Source: Saccharopolyspora indica (GTDB taxonomy: Bacteria; Actinomycetota; Actinomycetes; Mycobacteriales; Pseudonocardiaceae). From it: DNA of 64,000 nt. Below, piece after piece: positions 57,682 to 64,000 of this stretch (the stretch's first letter is position 1; the number at the start of each line of letters is the position of its first letter). The stretch is taken from assembly GCF_027853965.1 (NCBI RefSeq), contig NZ_JAQGLB010000001.1, positions 744,001-808,000 of the forward strand, read 5' to 3'. Both the position numbers and the translations under genes were made by a program. The notes beneath the pieces are model-generated. The model was not told the origin of the DNA and did no database searches. It was given only the letters and a program-made list of their open reading frames with translations.

Positions 57682-58061
57682 CCGTATCGACTCTGCGAGG
57701 GAGCAAACGGCCAGTGTCACCGGAACGGGGTCTTCCCGTTCCAGCCGATCAGACCCTACCGGTAACGGACAGATAAAGCACACCCCCGTGTTCCCTAGCT
57801 CTCCCCGGCGATCACGCCCAGTGCCGACTCCACCATTCAGCGCAATCAACTGCTCCGCCAGATGTGGTGCGTACAGCGGAATCCTGGCTCCACCAGCACA
57901 AACGGCCACCGGGCTGCCGCCGATCGTCCACACCGGAGCAACTCGGCTCGCGACCCCGCGCGCCGGTGCGCCTACGGTCGGAGACCGGGAGATCCACTCC
58001 GGTAGCGTGTCCGCAGCCGCCCGCTGGCCAGCGCGGGCACGAACGACGAGGAGGAACAGCC
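57682..58061. other. 380-base intergenic region
   Basis: No supported gene. It contains an ACGGGAAGACCCCGT inverted repeat near 57733 and upstream in-frame codons of both neighbours without ribosome sites. It is the divergent promoter region of the Pro-rich and XRE genes. Confidence 0.45.
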
Positions 58062-58313
58062 ATGCCAGAAGGCGGCGACCGCCCAGCGCAGACCGAGCAG
58101 GAAACCGAACACCCCCACGACACCGAAGACCTGGTGCGGCTGGTGACCCTCATCCGCACCGAGCAGGGCTGGACGCAGACCAGGCTCGCCGACGCCACCG
58201 GCGTCCCCGAATCCGAGATCGCCCGCTTCGAAGCAGCCGAGATCGTGCCCGCCAAACCGATGGCGATGCGGCTGCTCGAAGGAATGGGCAGCATCGAGCC
58301 CGGCCTGTTCTGA
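58062..58313 (+). CDS. Small XRE-type helix-turn-helix protein
   Basis: An 83-residue protein with GAGGAGGA 7 bases before the ATG. After an acidic start the HTH reads LVRLVTLIRTEQGWTQTRLA, then GVPESEIARFEAAEIVPAKP. No partner domain. It could regulate neighbouring genes; related small XRE proteins occur widely in Pseudonocardiales. Confidence 0.72.
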   Translation: MPEGGDRPAQTEQETEHPHDTEDLVRLVTLIRTEQGWTQTRLADATGVPESEIARFEAAEIVPAKPMAMRLLEGMGSIEPGLF

Positions 58314-58378
58314 ACTGATCCGCGGGGGAAGGCGGGCCCGCACCGCGCGGATGCGGGCCACCGCCCGGCGCTCGCCGC

Positions 58379-58969
58379 CTAGCAGGGAGTCTCGTGGTCG
58401 CAGCGTTCCGCCAGCGGCTCGGGCAGCGCAGCCTGCCGCAACTGCCGGAACTCCGCGGCCAGCGTGCCCGCCGTCCAGTGCGCGTTGAGACCGCTGGGAT
58501 TGGGCAGCACCCACACTTGCGCGCCCTCGATCAGCCGGTCCTGACGACCCACCGTCGCCCGCCGCTCACCGAAAGCCACCCGGTACGCGGTGATCCCCAC
58601 CACCGCCACCCACTGCGGGCGGTACTGCCGCACCTTCGCCGCCAGCGCCACGCCACCGGCCCGCAGCTCGTCGTCGGACAACTCCGCGGCCCGCGCGCTG
58701 GCCCGCGCCACGAAGTTCGTGATGCCCAGTCCTAAACCCGGCAGCTCGCCCTGTTCGTGCGGCTCCAGCAGCCGCGGCGTGAACCCGGCGGCGTGCAGCG
58801 CGGGCCAGAAGCGATTGCCCGGGCGGGCGAAGTGGTGCCCGGTGGCACCCGACCACAGACCGGGGTTGATCCCGCAGAACAGCACCCGCAGATCGGGGGA
58901 GAGGACATCCGGGATCCTCGCCCCCTCCGCCGCGTCCAGTTCCTGCGCACTCGGACGGTTCCCCGACAA
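58379..58969 (-). CDS. mug: G/U mismatch-specific uracil-DNA glycosylase
   Basis: A 196-residue base-excision repair enzyme that removes U (or ethenocytosine) opposite G. VLFCGINPGLWSG is the water-activating motif (G-I-N-P-G), and LPNPSGLNAHW the minor-groove wedge motif. TTG at 58969 has GGAGG 6 bases upstream. It is convergent with the XRE gene and stands alone. Confidence 0.9.
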   Translation of the reverse strand: MSGNRPSAQELDAAEGARIPDVLSPDLRVLFCGINPGLWSGATGHHFARPGNRFWPALHAAGFTPRLLEPHEQGELPGLGLGITNFVARASARAAELSDDELRAGGVALAAKVRQYRPQWVAVVGITAYRVAFGERRATVGRQDRLIEGAQVWVLPNPSGLNAHWTAGTLAAEFRQLRQAALPEPLAERCDHETPC

Positions 58970-59176
58970 GTCCCACCTCCGGTACAGGCACCCGATTCAC
59001 CCCGGACCTTAGCCGGGCACCCGCAACCATCCGCCCCCAACCCCGAAGCGCACCGGCGACGGCAACCGGGCGGAGGGGAATGCCCCGGGTTCACCCGGTC
59101 GCTGGTCCTGACCGTCGGATGATCCGGCCGTTCCCCAGGTCAAGATCGAGCTTCCCAGCCACACCGACCGGTTTCG

Positions 59177-60358
59177 TCACTGTGACGATCCTGGTTCGTG
59201 ATCAGCGGCCGGCGTGCCGGTATCCAGCATCGACTCGACATGCCTTCGCAGCGCGGCATCGTCTTCAGCGCTGCCCAGAGCACCGGCGATCCGGCTCCTC
59301 AGCTCCGCCAGTTCCCGGCGCGCGGCCGCCTCGGCCTCGCCGCAGCGGGCCACCTCGCTGCGCAGGGAATCGAGCTGGCCGTGCAGCGGCGCCAGGTTGC
59401 TGGCGTAGTCGTGCGCGGCTTCGGCGAGCTGATCGGTCAGCTTCGCGATGCGCCGATCAGCGGCATCCTGGACGTTCTGCAGCCGCAGAGCGTGTTCCTC
59501 GGCTTGAGCGCGCAGCCGCTGCTCGCCGTTCTCGACCAGGGTGCCGCGCAAATCCTGACGAACTCGTTCCTCCTCGCGACGCAGCTGATCGAGCCGTTCA
59601 AGCCCGACAGCACGCTCGTTGGCCAGCGTCGCCTGCAGCTCGGTGATGCGGTCCTGGGCGGCGGTGAGCTGTGCGAGAGCCCGCTGACGGTCACTGCGAG
59701 CGTCCTCAGCCGCCTGCTGTGCCTCATCGCGCTCGGCGAATGCCCGATCACGCTCGGATTCCGCCCGGCTGGCCTGTTCCTCGGCGAGCGCTCGTTCCTG
59801 CCGGGCTTCCTCGGCCTCGCTCCGCGCCTGCTCAGCCGCCGAAACCGCCTGCTCGCGGGCGGTCTCGGCCGAGCGCGCGGACTGCTCGGCCTGCTGGCGT
59901 CCGGTTTCGGCGGCCTCGCGAGCGGCGAGCGCGGAAGCCAGTTCCCCGGCGGTGTGGGCCTGCAGGGCCGCGACCTCCTGGCGCACCGGATCCAGCGCGG
60001 AGTGCAGCACGGTCAGACGTTCGTCGAGGGTGTGCACGTCGAAGCGGGTCATCGGCTGATCCGGACCGTAGACCTGCACCCAGATCTCGCGGTGCTCGTC
60101 GAGCATCGCGCAGGTGATGGTCTTGGCGCCCCAGTTGCCGTAGCGGTCGGGATCGGCGGGGCAGTAGGGGGTCGGCCGCCCGCCCCGCGGCGGCAACGGC
60201 GGCAGCACCTGCCCGCAGTAGGCGCAGAAGGCGTCCTCCCCGGAGGCCAGCGCCCGCAACGTCACCTCCCGCCGCTGCTCCCGGCTGCCCCGGCGTGCAG
60301 GGGCAGCCGTCTGAACCTGCCCATCCCCATCTCCCAAGTGCTCCACCTCGACACTCAT
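59177..60358 (-). CDS. Zinc-binding and long coiled-coil protein
   Basis: A 393-residue protein with no recognised family. The N-terminal 90 residues contain FCAYCGQVLPPLP, YCPADPDRYGNWGAKTI and TCAMLDEH, four cysteines that may bind zinc. From about residue 125 to 350 it is a continuous coiled coil (EEARQERALAEEQASRAESE and similar). This recalls KfrA-like DNA-binding plasmid proteins, but no such domain is proven. The start is upstream of an AT-rich island, and its ribosome site is weak. Confidence 0.6.
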   Translation of the reverse strand: MSVEVEHLGDGDGQVQTAAPARRGSREQRREVTLRALASGEDAFCAYCGQVLPPLPPRGGRPTPYCPADPDRYGNWGAKTITCAMLDEHREIWVQVYGPDQPMTRFDVHTLDERLTVLHSALDPVRQEVAALQAHTAGELASALAAREAAETGRQQAEQSARSAETAREQAVSAAEQARSEAEEARQERALAEEQASRAESERDRAFAERDEAQQAAEDARSDRQRALAQLTAAQDRITELQATLANERAVGLERLDQLRREEERVRQDLRGTLVENGEQRLRAQAEEHALRLQNVQDAADRRIAKLTDQLAEAAHDYASNLAPLHGQLDSLRSEVARCGEAEAAARRELAELRSRIAGALGSAEDDAALRRHVESMLDTGTPAADHEPGSSQ

Positions 60359-60721
60359 ACAGCTCTGACCTGCACTTTCCTGTCACACCATGTTTCAGTT
60401 CCTGAACTCTAACATCAGATAGGAGGTTTTAATTGGAAACTAAGCAGAGTGTCGCAGCCGTTCGACTTCATATAAATAAGGAGGATTATGGATATAAACT
60501 CAAACGGTGCGGACGAGCTGTCGAACCCGACATCTCCGCGCTGGCTCAAAGCGCTTGGCGCGAGTGGGTGCCCTCTTGCCCCTGGCCGGATTCCGACCAG
60601 GGGCAAGCAGGCTTCGAGCGCCTCCCCGATCCGTCACCGTGACGAAACAACTTCGTATCCCGAGATCCGCAAACAACGCCATCGAAGGGTTCGCCGTGGT
60701 CGTCGAACGGATGCCGCAGGC
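60359..60721. other. AT-rich island with two strong ribosome sites
   Basis: The 60400-60510 stretch is far richer in A+T than the window. AGGAGG precedes TTG at 60433 (a 69-residue frame to 60642 starting METKQSVAAVRLHINKED), and AAGGAGG precedes ATG at 60488 in another phase (starting MDINSNGADELSNPTSPRW). A perfect 11-bp stem CTTGCCCCTGG/CCAGGGGCAAG at 60575-60607 lies inside both. It may be a small-peptide or leader-regulated locus. No product can be named. Confidence 0.35.
60575..60607 (+). terminator. 11-bp stem-loop downstream of the AT-rich island
   Basis: CTTGCCCCTGG and CCAGGGGCAAG with an 11-base loop (CCGGATTCCGA). Possible terminator of a short transcript starting in the island. 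Confidence 0.45.
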
Positions 60722-61957
60722 TCAGCGCCGGGCGGCCGGTTCGCCGTGGTCCTCCCACGGCCGGGCGAGGGCGACCAGTGCCAGCGCGGAGAGGACGGCG
60801 AAGATCAGCACCACCGCGGCCATGGACATGGCAGTCGTGCTGCCCAGGAGACCCGGCAGCGGTGCGGCCACGGCGCCGAGCACGAACTGGGCGCCGCCGA
60901 GCAAACCGGAAGCAGCACCAGGGGCATCGCTGCCGACGGCGAGGACGATGGTGGTCGCCGCGGGCAGCACGATCCCGAACCCGAACGTCACGCCGAACAA
61001 GCAGACCCAGGTGACCGTGAACGTACCGGCACCGACGGCGAGCAGGCCCACCAGGACGATCGCGGAGCCCGTCATCACGGCCACGCCGATGACCAGCAGC
61101 GCGTTGAGCCGCGCACGGCCGGCCAGCCGTCCGAACAGGGCACCGGCGGCCACCGTGCCGACGGCGTTCGTGGCGAAGACGAAGCCGTAACCGGCGGGGG
61201 ACAGGCCGTGGACGGTCTGGAAGACGAAGGGCGAACCGCTGATGTAGGCGAACAGCGCAGCCAGACCGCAACCGGTGACCAGCAGATAGCCGATCAGTTC
61301 ACGGCGCCGCAGCAGACCACCCATCGCCACCACCACGGCCCGCAGGCCACCGGCCCGGCGCTGCTCGGCGGGCAGGGACTCGGGAATCCACGCCCAGACC
61401 GCGATCGACAGCAACAACCCGCTCGCGGCCAGTGCGAGGAACACCAGCCGCCAGGAGCCGACGCCCAGAATGAGGCCTCCGAGGACCGGCGCCAGCACCG
61501 GCGCGGTCATCGCGATCACGCTCAGCGCCGAGAGCTGGCGAGCTGCACGGGCGCCGGTGAACCGGTCGCTGATGACGGCCCGGCCGATGACCAGCCCCGC
61601 ACTGCCTGCGATTCCCTGCAGCAGACGGGCGAGGTTGAACACCGCGATGGACGGTGCGAGCGCGCAGACCAACGACAGCGCCGTGAACAGGATCGAACCG
61701 ATCAGAAGCAAGCGCCGTCGGCCCATCGCATCGCTGAGCGGGCCGAGAACGATCTGACCGATGGCCAGCCCGACGAGGCACGCCGTCAGCGACAGCTGGA
61801 CGGCGGTTCCCGAGGTGCCGAACGAGACGAGGATCTGCGGAAAGCCGGGGGCGTACATGTCGGTGGCGAACGGCGATGCGGCCGAGAGGCCGCCGAGGGC
61901 GAGGACGAGCCGCCGGGTTCCGGTCCGCGACGTCGCGGAATCGAGGCTGGCGTTCAT
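60722..61957 (-). CDS. Bcr/CflA-type MFS drug efflux pump
   Basis: A 411-residue transporter with twelve hydrophobic helices. GLSAASPFATDMYAPGFPQI is the Bcr/CflA beginning, GPLSDAMGRRRLLLIG motif A, and VIAMTAPVLAPVLGGLIL motif C. It exports antibiotics or small organics by proton antiport. ATG at 61957 is used; frames upstream are antisense to the CGNR gene. It is divergent from a CGNR regulator 51 bases away, its likely controller. Confidence 0.88.
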   Translation of the reverse strand: MNASLDSATSRTGTRRLVLALGGLSAASPFATDMYAPGFPQILVSFGTSGTAVQLSLTACLVGLAIGQIVLGPLSDAMGRRRLLLIGSILFTALSLVCALAPSIAVFNLARLLQGIAGSAGLVIGRAVISDRFTGARAARQLSALSVIAMTAPVLAPVLGGLILGVGSWRLVFLALAASGLLLSIAVWAWIPESLPAEQRRAGGLRAVVVAMGGLLRRRELIGYLLVTGCGLAALFAYISGSPFVFQTVHGLSPAGYGFVFATNAVGTVAAGALFGRLAGRARLNALLVIGVAVMTGSAIVLVGLLAVGAGTFTVTWVCLFGVTFGFGIVLPAATTIVLAVGSDAPGAASGLLGGAQFVLGAVAAPLPGLLGSTTAMSMAAVVLIFAVLSALALVALARPWEDHGEPAARR

Positions 61958-62008
61958 CGGGCACCGACGATCGTGTTGGGCATGCCTGCACTCTGCTGTA
62001 ATAGGCTT

Positions 62009-62533
62009 GTGCCAGAAAACCATTACTACCGGGATGCTCTGCGTCTCGCGGCCGATCTCGTGAACCGTCCGGCGCTGAGCCCGGAGGACCTGGCCGACCG
62101 GTGGAACGAATTCGGTCTTGGCAGCCACGTCACGGCGTGCGAGGCCGATCTGGAGGAGATCTCGCGCTTCACGCGGCGGTGGACCGCCGTGATCGACGCG
62201 CGGACCGAAGAAGAACGTGTCGCCCTGCTCAACGACCTGCTCGCGGAAGCGGCCGCCTATCCGCGGATCACCGACCACGACGGTTCGGGCTGGCACCTGC
62301 ACTACCGCGACGACGACGTCGCACTGGCGACGACGATCCGCGCCGTGACAACGGTGGCCGCGGCCAAGCACCTCACCGAGCACGGCATGCACCGCCTCGG
62401 CCGCTGCGCGCTCGCCGAATGCGCGCAGGCGTTCGTCGACCTCACCAGAAGCGGCCGACAGCGCTACTGCACCCGGGTGTGCGCCAACAGGGATGCCGTG
62501 CGGCGACATCGCGCCCGCCAGTACGGATCGTGA
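62009..62533 (+). CDS. CGNR zinc-finger regulator
   Basis: A 174-residue ABATE/CGNR protein. LRLAADLVNRPALSPEDLAD is the N-terminal domain start; the finger is GRCALAECAQAFVD and RYCTRVCANRDAVRRHRAR, where the usual C-G-N-R reads C-A-N-R. GTG at 62009 is probably leaderless (TAATAG at about 61999). It is divergent from the MFS pump and likely its regulator. A second CGNR gene sits at 39116. Confidence 0.82.
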   Translation: MPENHYYRDALRLAADLVNRPALSPEDLADRWNEFGLGSHVTACEADLEEISRFTRRWTAVIDARTEEERVALLNDLLAEAAAYPRITDHDGSGWHLHYRDDDVALATTIRAVTTVAAAKHLTEHGMHRLGRCALAECAQAFVDLTRSGRQRYCTRVCANRDAVRRHRARQYGS

Positions 62534-62566
62534 GCCTTCGGTGACCTTGGCGGTTCTCACCGCCGA

Positions 62567-62998
62567 ATGACAGGCGTTCTCGAAACGCACCTGCAAGAGC
62601 ACTCGGGCGATCCCGCACCTACCGGGCCGCGGTCGACTCCGGTCACCCCTGGTATCGGCCGCAGGCCGCAGCGCCCATCCCGGCACACCCGACCCGGCCG
62701 GCCTGGCTCTGTCCCCATTGGACGAACCGGCGCCGCCCTGCTGGCTGCCCCGGTCCGCACCGGCGTCGACCACCACCACGCCGGAGACCTGGCCACCGTC
62801 CGCGACGAACTGCGCACCAAGGCCACACGATCCTGGACGCCGTCGCGAGCCCAGCAGCGCGGCGCCGACATCGGCGCCCGGCTGGGCAAGGACGGCGACA
62901 CCGACCAGGCCGTGCGGTACCTGCAGCAGTCGCACGACACCGGCGAGGCAACCTTCGGTCCGCAGGCCGGAGAACTGCTGGCGCAGCTGAGCCGGTGA
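62567..62998 (+). pseudogene. Degenerate or hypothetical ORF
   Basis: The first half of this frame is low-complexity and Pro/Arg-rich with poor codon bias. The second half, from about 62750, has normal bias and reads AGDLATVRDELRTKAT and GADIGARLGKDGDTDQAVRY, LQQSHDTGEATFGPQAGELL, like the end of a helical (TPR-like) protein. The 5' part is probably lost or scrambled. No ribosome site is evident. Identity unknown. Confidence 0.35.
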
Positions 62999-63023
62999 TC
63001 GCGGTCCTAGTACGTTGCTGGGC

Positions 63024-63929
63024 ATGACCCGCACCAAGACCGAGATCACCGCGGAGCTGATCCGCGACCTGCTGCGCGATCAGCATCCCGATCTCGCCGA
63101 TCTGCCGGTGGAGCTCGGGGCGCGGGGCTGGGACAACCAGCTGTGGCGCCTCGGCGACGATCTCGCGGTCCGGCTGCCCTGGGCCACGGAGTCCGCCGAC
63201 GTCCTGCTGCGCAAGGAACACACCTGGGTGCCCGCACTCGCCCCGCAGCTGCCGCTGCCGGTTCCCGTCCCGCAGCGGCTGGGGGAACCCTCCGGACTGT
63301 TTCCCCGGCCGTGGATCGTCACCACCTGGGTACCGGGCGAGCCGGCCGACCGGGCTCCGGTCACCCGCATTGAGGACGCCGCCGAGTCTCTGGCCGCTTT
63401 CCTGACGGCGCTGCACCGCACCGCTCCTGAGGAGGCGCCCACCGGCCGCGGTCGTGGTGGACCGCTGGCCGAAGCGGCCGGGTGGGTCTCCGAACAACTC
63501 GCCTCGGCCACCGAACTCGGTCTGGTCTCCGACCCGGACGCGGTCCGCGCGGTGTGGGAGGACGCCCTGGCCGCGCCGGTCTGGACAGGACCGGCCCGGT
63601 GGCTCCACGGCGACCTGCACCCGGCCAACGTCCTCACCGACAACGGCACCATTTGCGGTGTGATCGACTTCGGTGATCTCTGCGCAGGCGACCCGGCCCA
63701 CGACCTGTCCGCCGCGTGGATCCTGCTGCCCGACGGCGGAGCCGAGCACTTCCACCGCTCCTACCGGCCCACCGCGGATGCCGCGATGCTGCGCCGTGCC
63801 CGCGGCTGCGCGGTGATCAAAGCCCTGATGCTCATGCACGTCGGAGATGCCGGGGTGCACGGCCGTCCTGGTGGAAAGGCCACCTGGGGTCCACCCGCCC
63901 ACGATGCGCTGCGACGGCTCACGTCCTGA
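63024..63929 (+). CDS. Aminoglycoside-phosphotransferase-family kinase
   Basis: A 301-residue APH-fold kinase. ELGARGWDNQLWRLGDDLAVRLPW is the nucleotide loop and Lys/Arg strand, WLHGDLHPANVL the catalytic loop (Asp), and GVIDFGDLCAGDPAHDL the metal motif. Members phosphorylate aminoglycosides, homoserine, methylthioribose or other small alcohols; the substrate is unknown and resistance should not be assumed. ATG at 63024 follows TACGTT by 8 bases (leaderless). A strong terminator follows. Confidence 0.85.
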   Translation: MTRTKTEITAELIRDLLRDQHPDLADLPVELGARGWDNQLWRLGDDLAVRLPWATESADVLLRKEHTWVPALAPQLPLPVPVPQRLGEPSGLFPRPWIVTTWVPGEPADRAPVTRIEDAAESLAAFLTALHRTAPEEAPTGRGRGGPLAEAAGWVSEQLASATELGLVSDPDAVRAVWEDALAAPVWTGPARWLHGDLHPANVLTDNGTICGVIDFGDLCAGDPAHDLSAAWILLPDGGAEHFHRSYRPTADAAMLRRARGCAVIKALMLMHVGDAGVHGRPGGKATWGPPAHDALRRLTS

Positions 63930-63936
63930 CTCCCGA

Positions 63937-63978
63937 ACCGCCCGGCTCCGACCCCGCTGGCGGCCGGAGCCGGGCGGT
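63937..63978 (+). terminator. 14-bp perfect stem terminator
   Basis: ACCGCCCGGCTCCG and CGGAGCCGGGCGGT with a 14-base loop, 8 bases after the kinase stop. Confidence 0.75.
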
Positions 63979-64000
63979 GCCCGATCATGAAACCGCCGCG

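Noticed and set aside
60541-60620. Possible tRNA in the region with paired CCAGGGG/CCCCTGG arms
   Set aside because: No acceptor stem, anticodon loop or T-loop in the right order; better explained as a terminator-like hairpin.
60488-62533. 681-codon plus-strand frame starting behind a strong ribosome site
   Set aside because: Only the last 174 codons (CGNR gene) are real; the middle is antisense to the MFS pump and consists of low-complexity Gln/Arg/Asp.
63024-63929. Aminoglycoside resistance gene
   Set aside because: The fold is certain but substrate is not; many homologues act on metabolites, so resistance is not claimed.

Overview
The window is high-GC actinomycete DNA. It has many GTG and TTG starts, several genes whose -10 box lies 7-8 bases before the start codon (leaderless), an F420-type oxidoreductase, and families typical of Actinobacteria (DUF6194, DUF5703, CGNR regulators, a FadE25-like dehydrogenase). 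The uppP neighbourhood matches the lppL / DUF5703 / uppP / phosphatase order known from Mycobacterium tuberculosis. A Pseudonocardiales genus such as Saccharopolyspora or Saccharothrix is plausible, but this is inference.

Layout. 1-5.5 kb: partial SUKH protein, FadE25-like acyl-CoA dehydrogenase with a divergent TetR, GNAT, PLP enzyme, F420 LLM oxidoreductase. 5.6-12.6 kb: two TetR-controlled catabolic units, a three-subunit molybdenum aldehyde/xanthine dehydrogenase and a carboxylesterase. 12.6-17.4 kb: Tn3-type transposase relic, DUF6194, hydrolase, tiny peptide genes, D-aminoacylase, lipoate ligase. 17.4-23 kb: a probable aromatic-ketone detoxification locus with two PhlG-type C-C hydrolases, twin XapX membrane peptides, a CMD protein, an MBL hydrolase, and an MFS pump divergent from a MarR. 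23-27.1 kb: conserved housekeeping block (DUF5703, lipoprotein propeller, AKR, uppP, histidine phosphatase).

27.2-36.9 kb is the most unusual part. It looks like a biosynthetic island placed where DUF3090/mshC genes would normally follow. A 59-codon gene at 29958-30137, with a strong ribosome binding site, encodes five tandem copies of a Trp-x-Ser-Asp-Arg block. It is divergent from a cytochrome P450 and followed by a stem-loop. Then come an EamA exporter, a nucleotide-sugar SDR lacking the usual catalytic Tyr, a GT4 glycosyltransferase, a Cys-rich PP-loop ATPase and a class V aminotransferase. A methyltransferase lies at each edge. I infer a multi-core P450-tailored, possibly glycosylated ribosomal peptide (RiPP).

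37-52 kb: secreted and membrane hypotheticals, then regulator/enzyme pairs with clear palindromic operators (CGNR/epoxide hydrolase, TetR/flavin monooxygenase, TetR/epoxide hydrolase), an XRE regulator next to a methionine aminopeptidase that has lost metal ligands, a macrolide-type glycosyltransferase, DUF2306, a GntR-TetR fusion, and a quinone reductase with an AraC regulator. 51.7-54.6 kb: methionine-salvage operon mtnA-mtnC-mtnB-mtnD with 4-base overlaps. 54.8-64 kb: orphan ABC ATPase, a truncated MarR next to an intact 19-bp palindrome, SDR, small XRE protein, mismatch uracil glycosylase, zinc/coiled-coil protein, an AT-rich island, a Bcr-type MFS pump divergent from a second CGNR regulator, and an aminoglycoside-phosphotransferase-like kinase. 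I saw no tRNA, rRNA, CRISPR array or intact insertion sequence.
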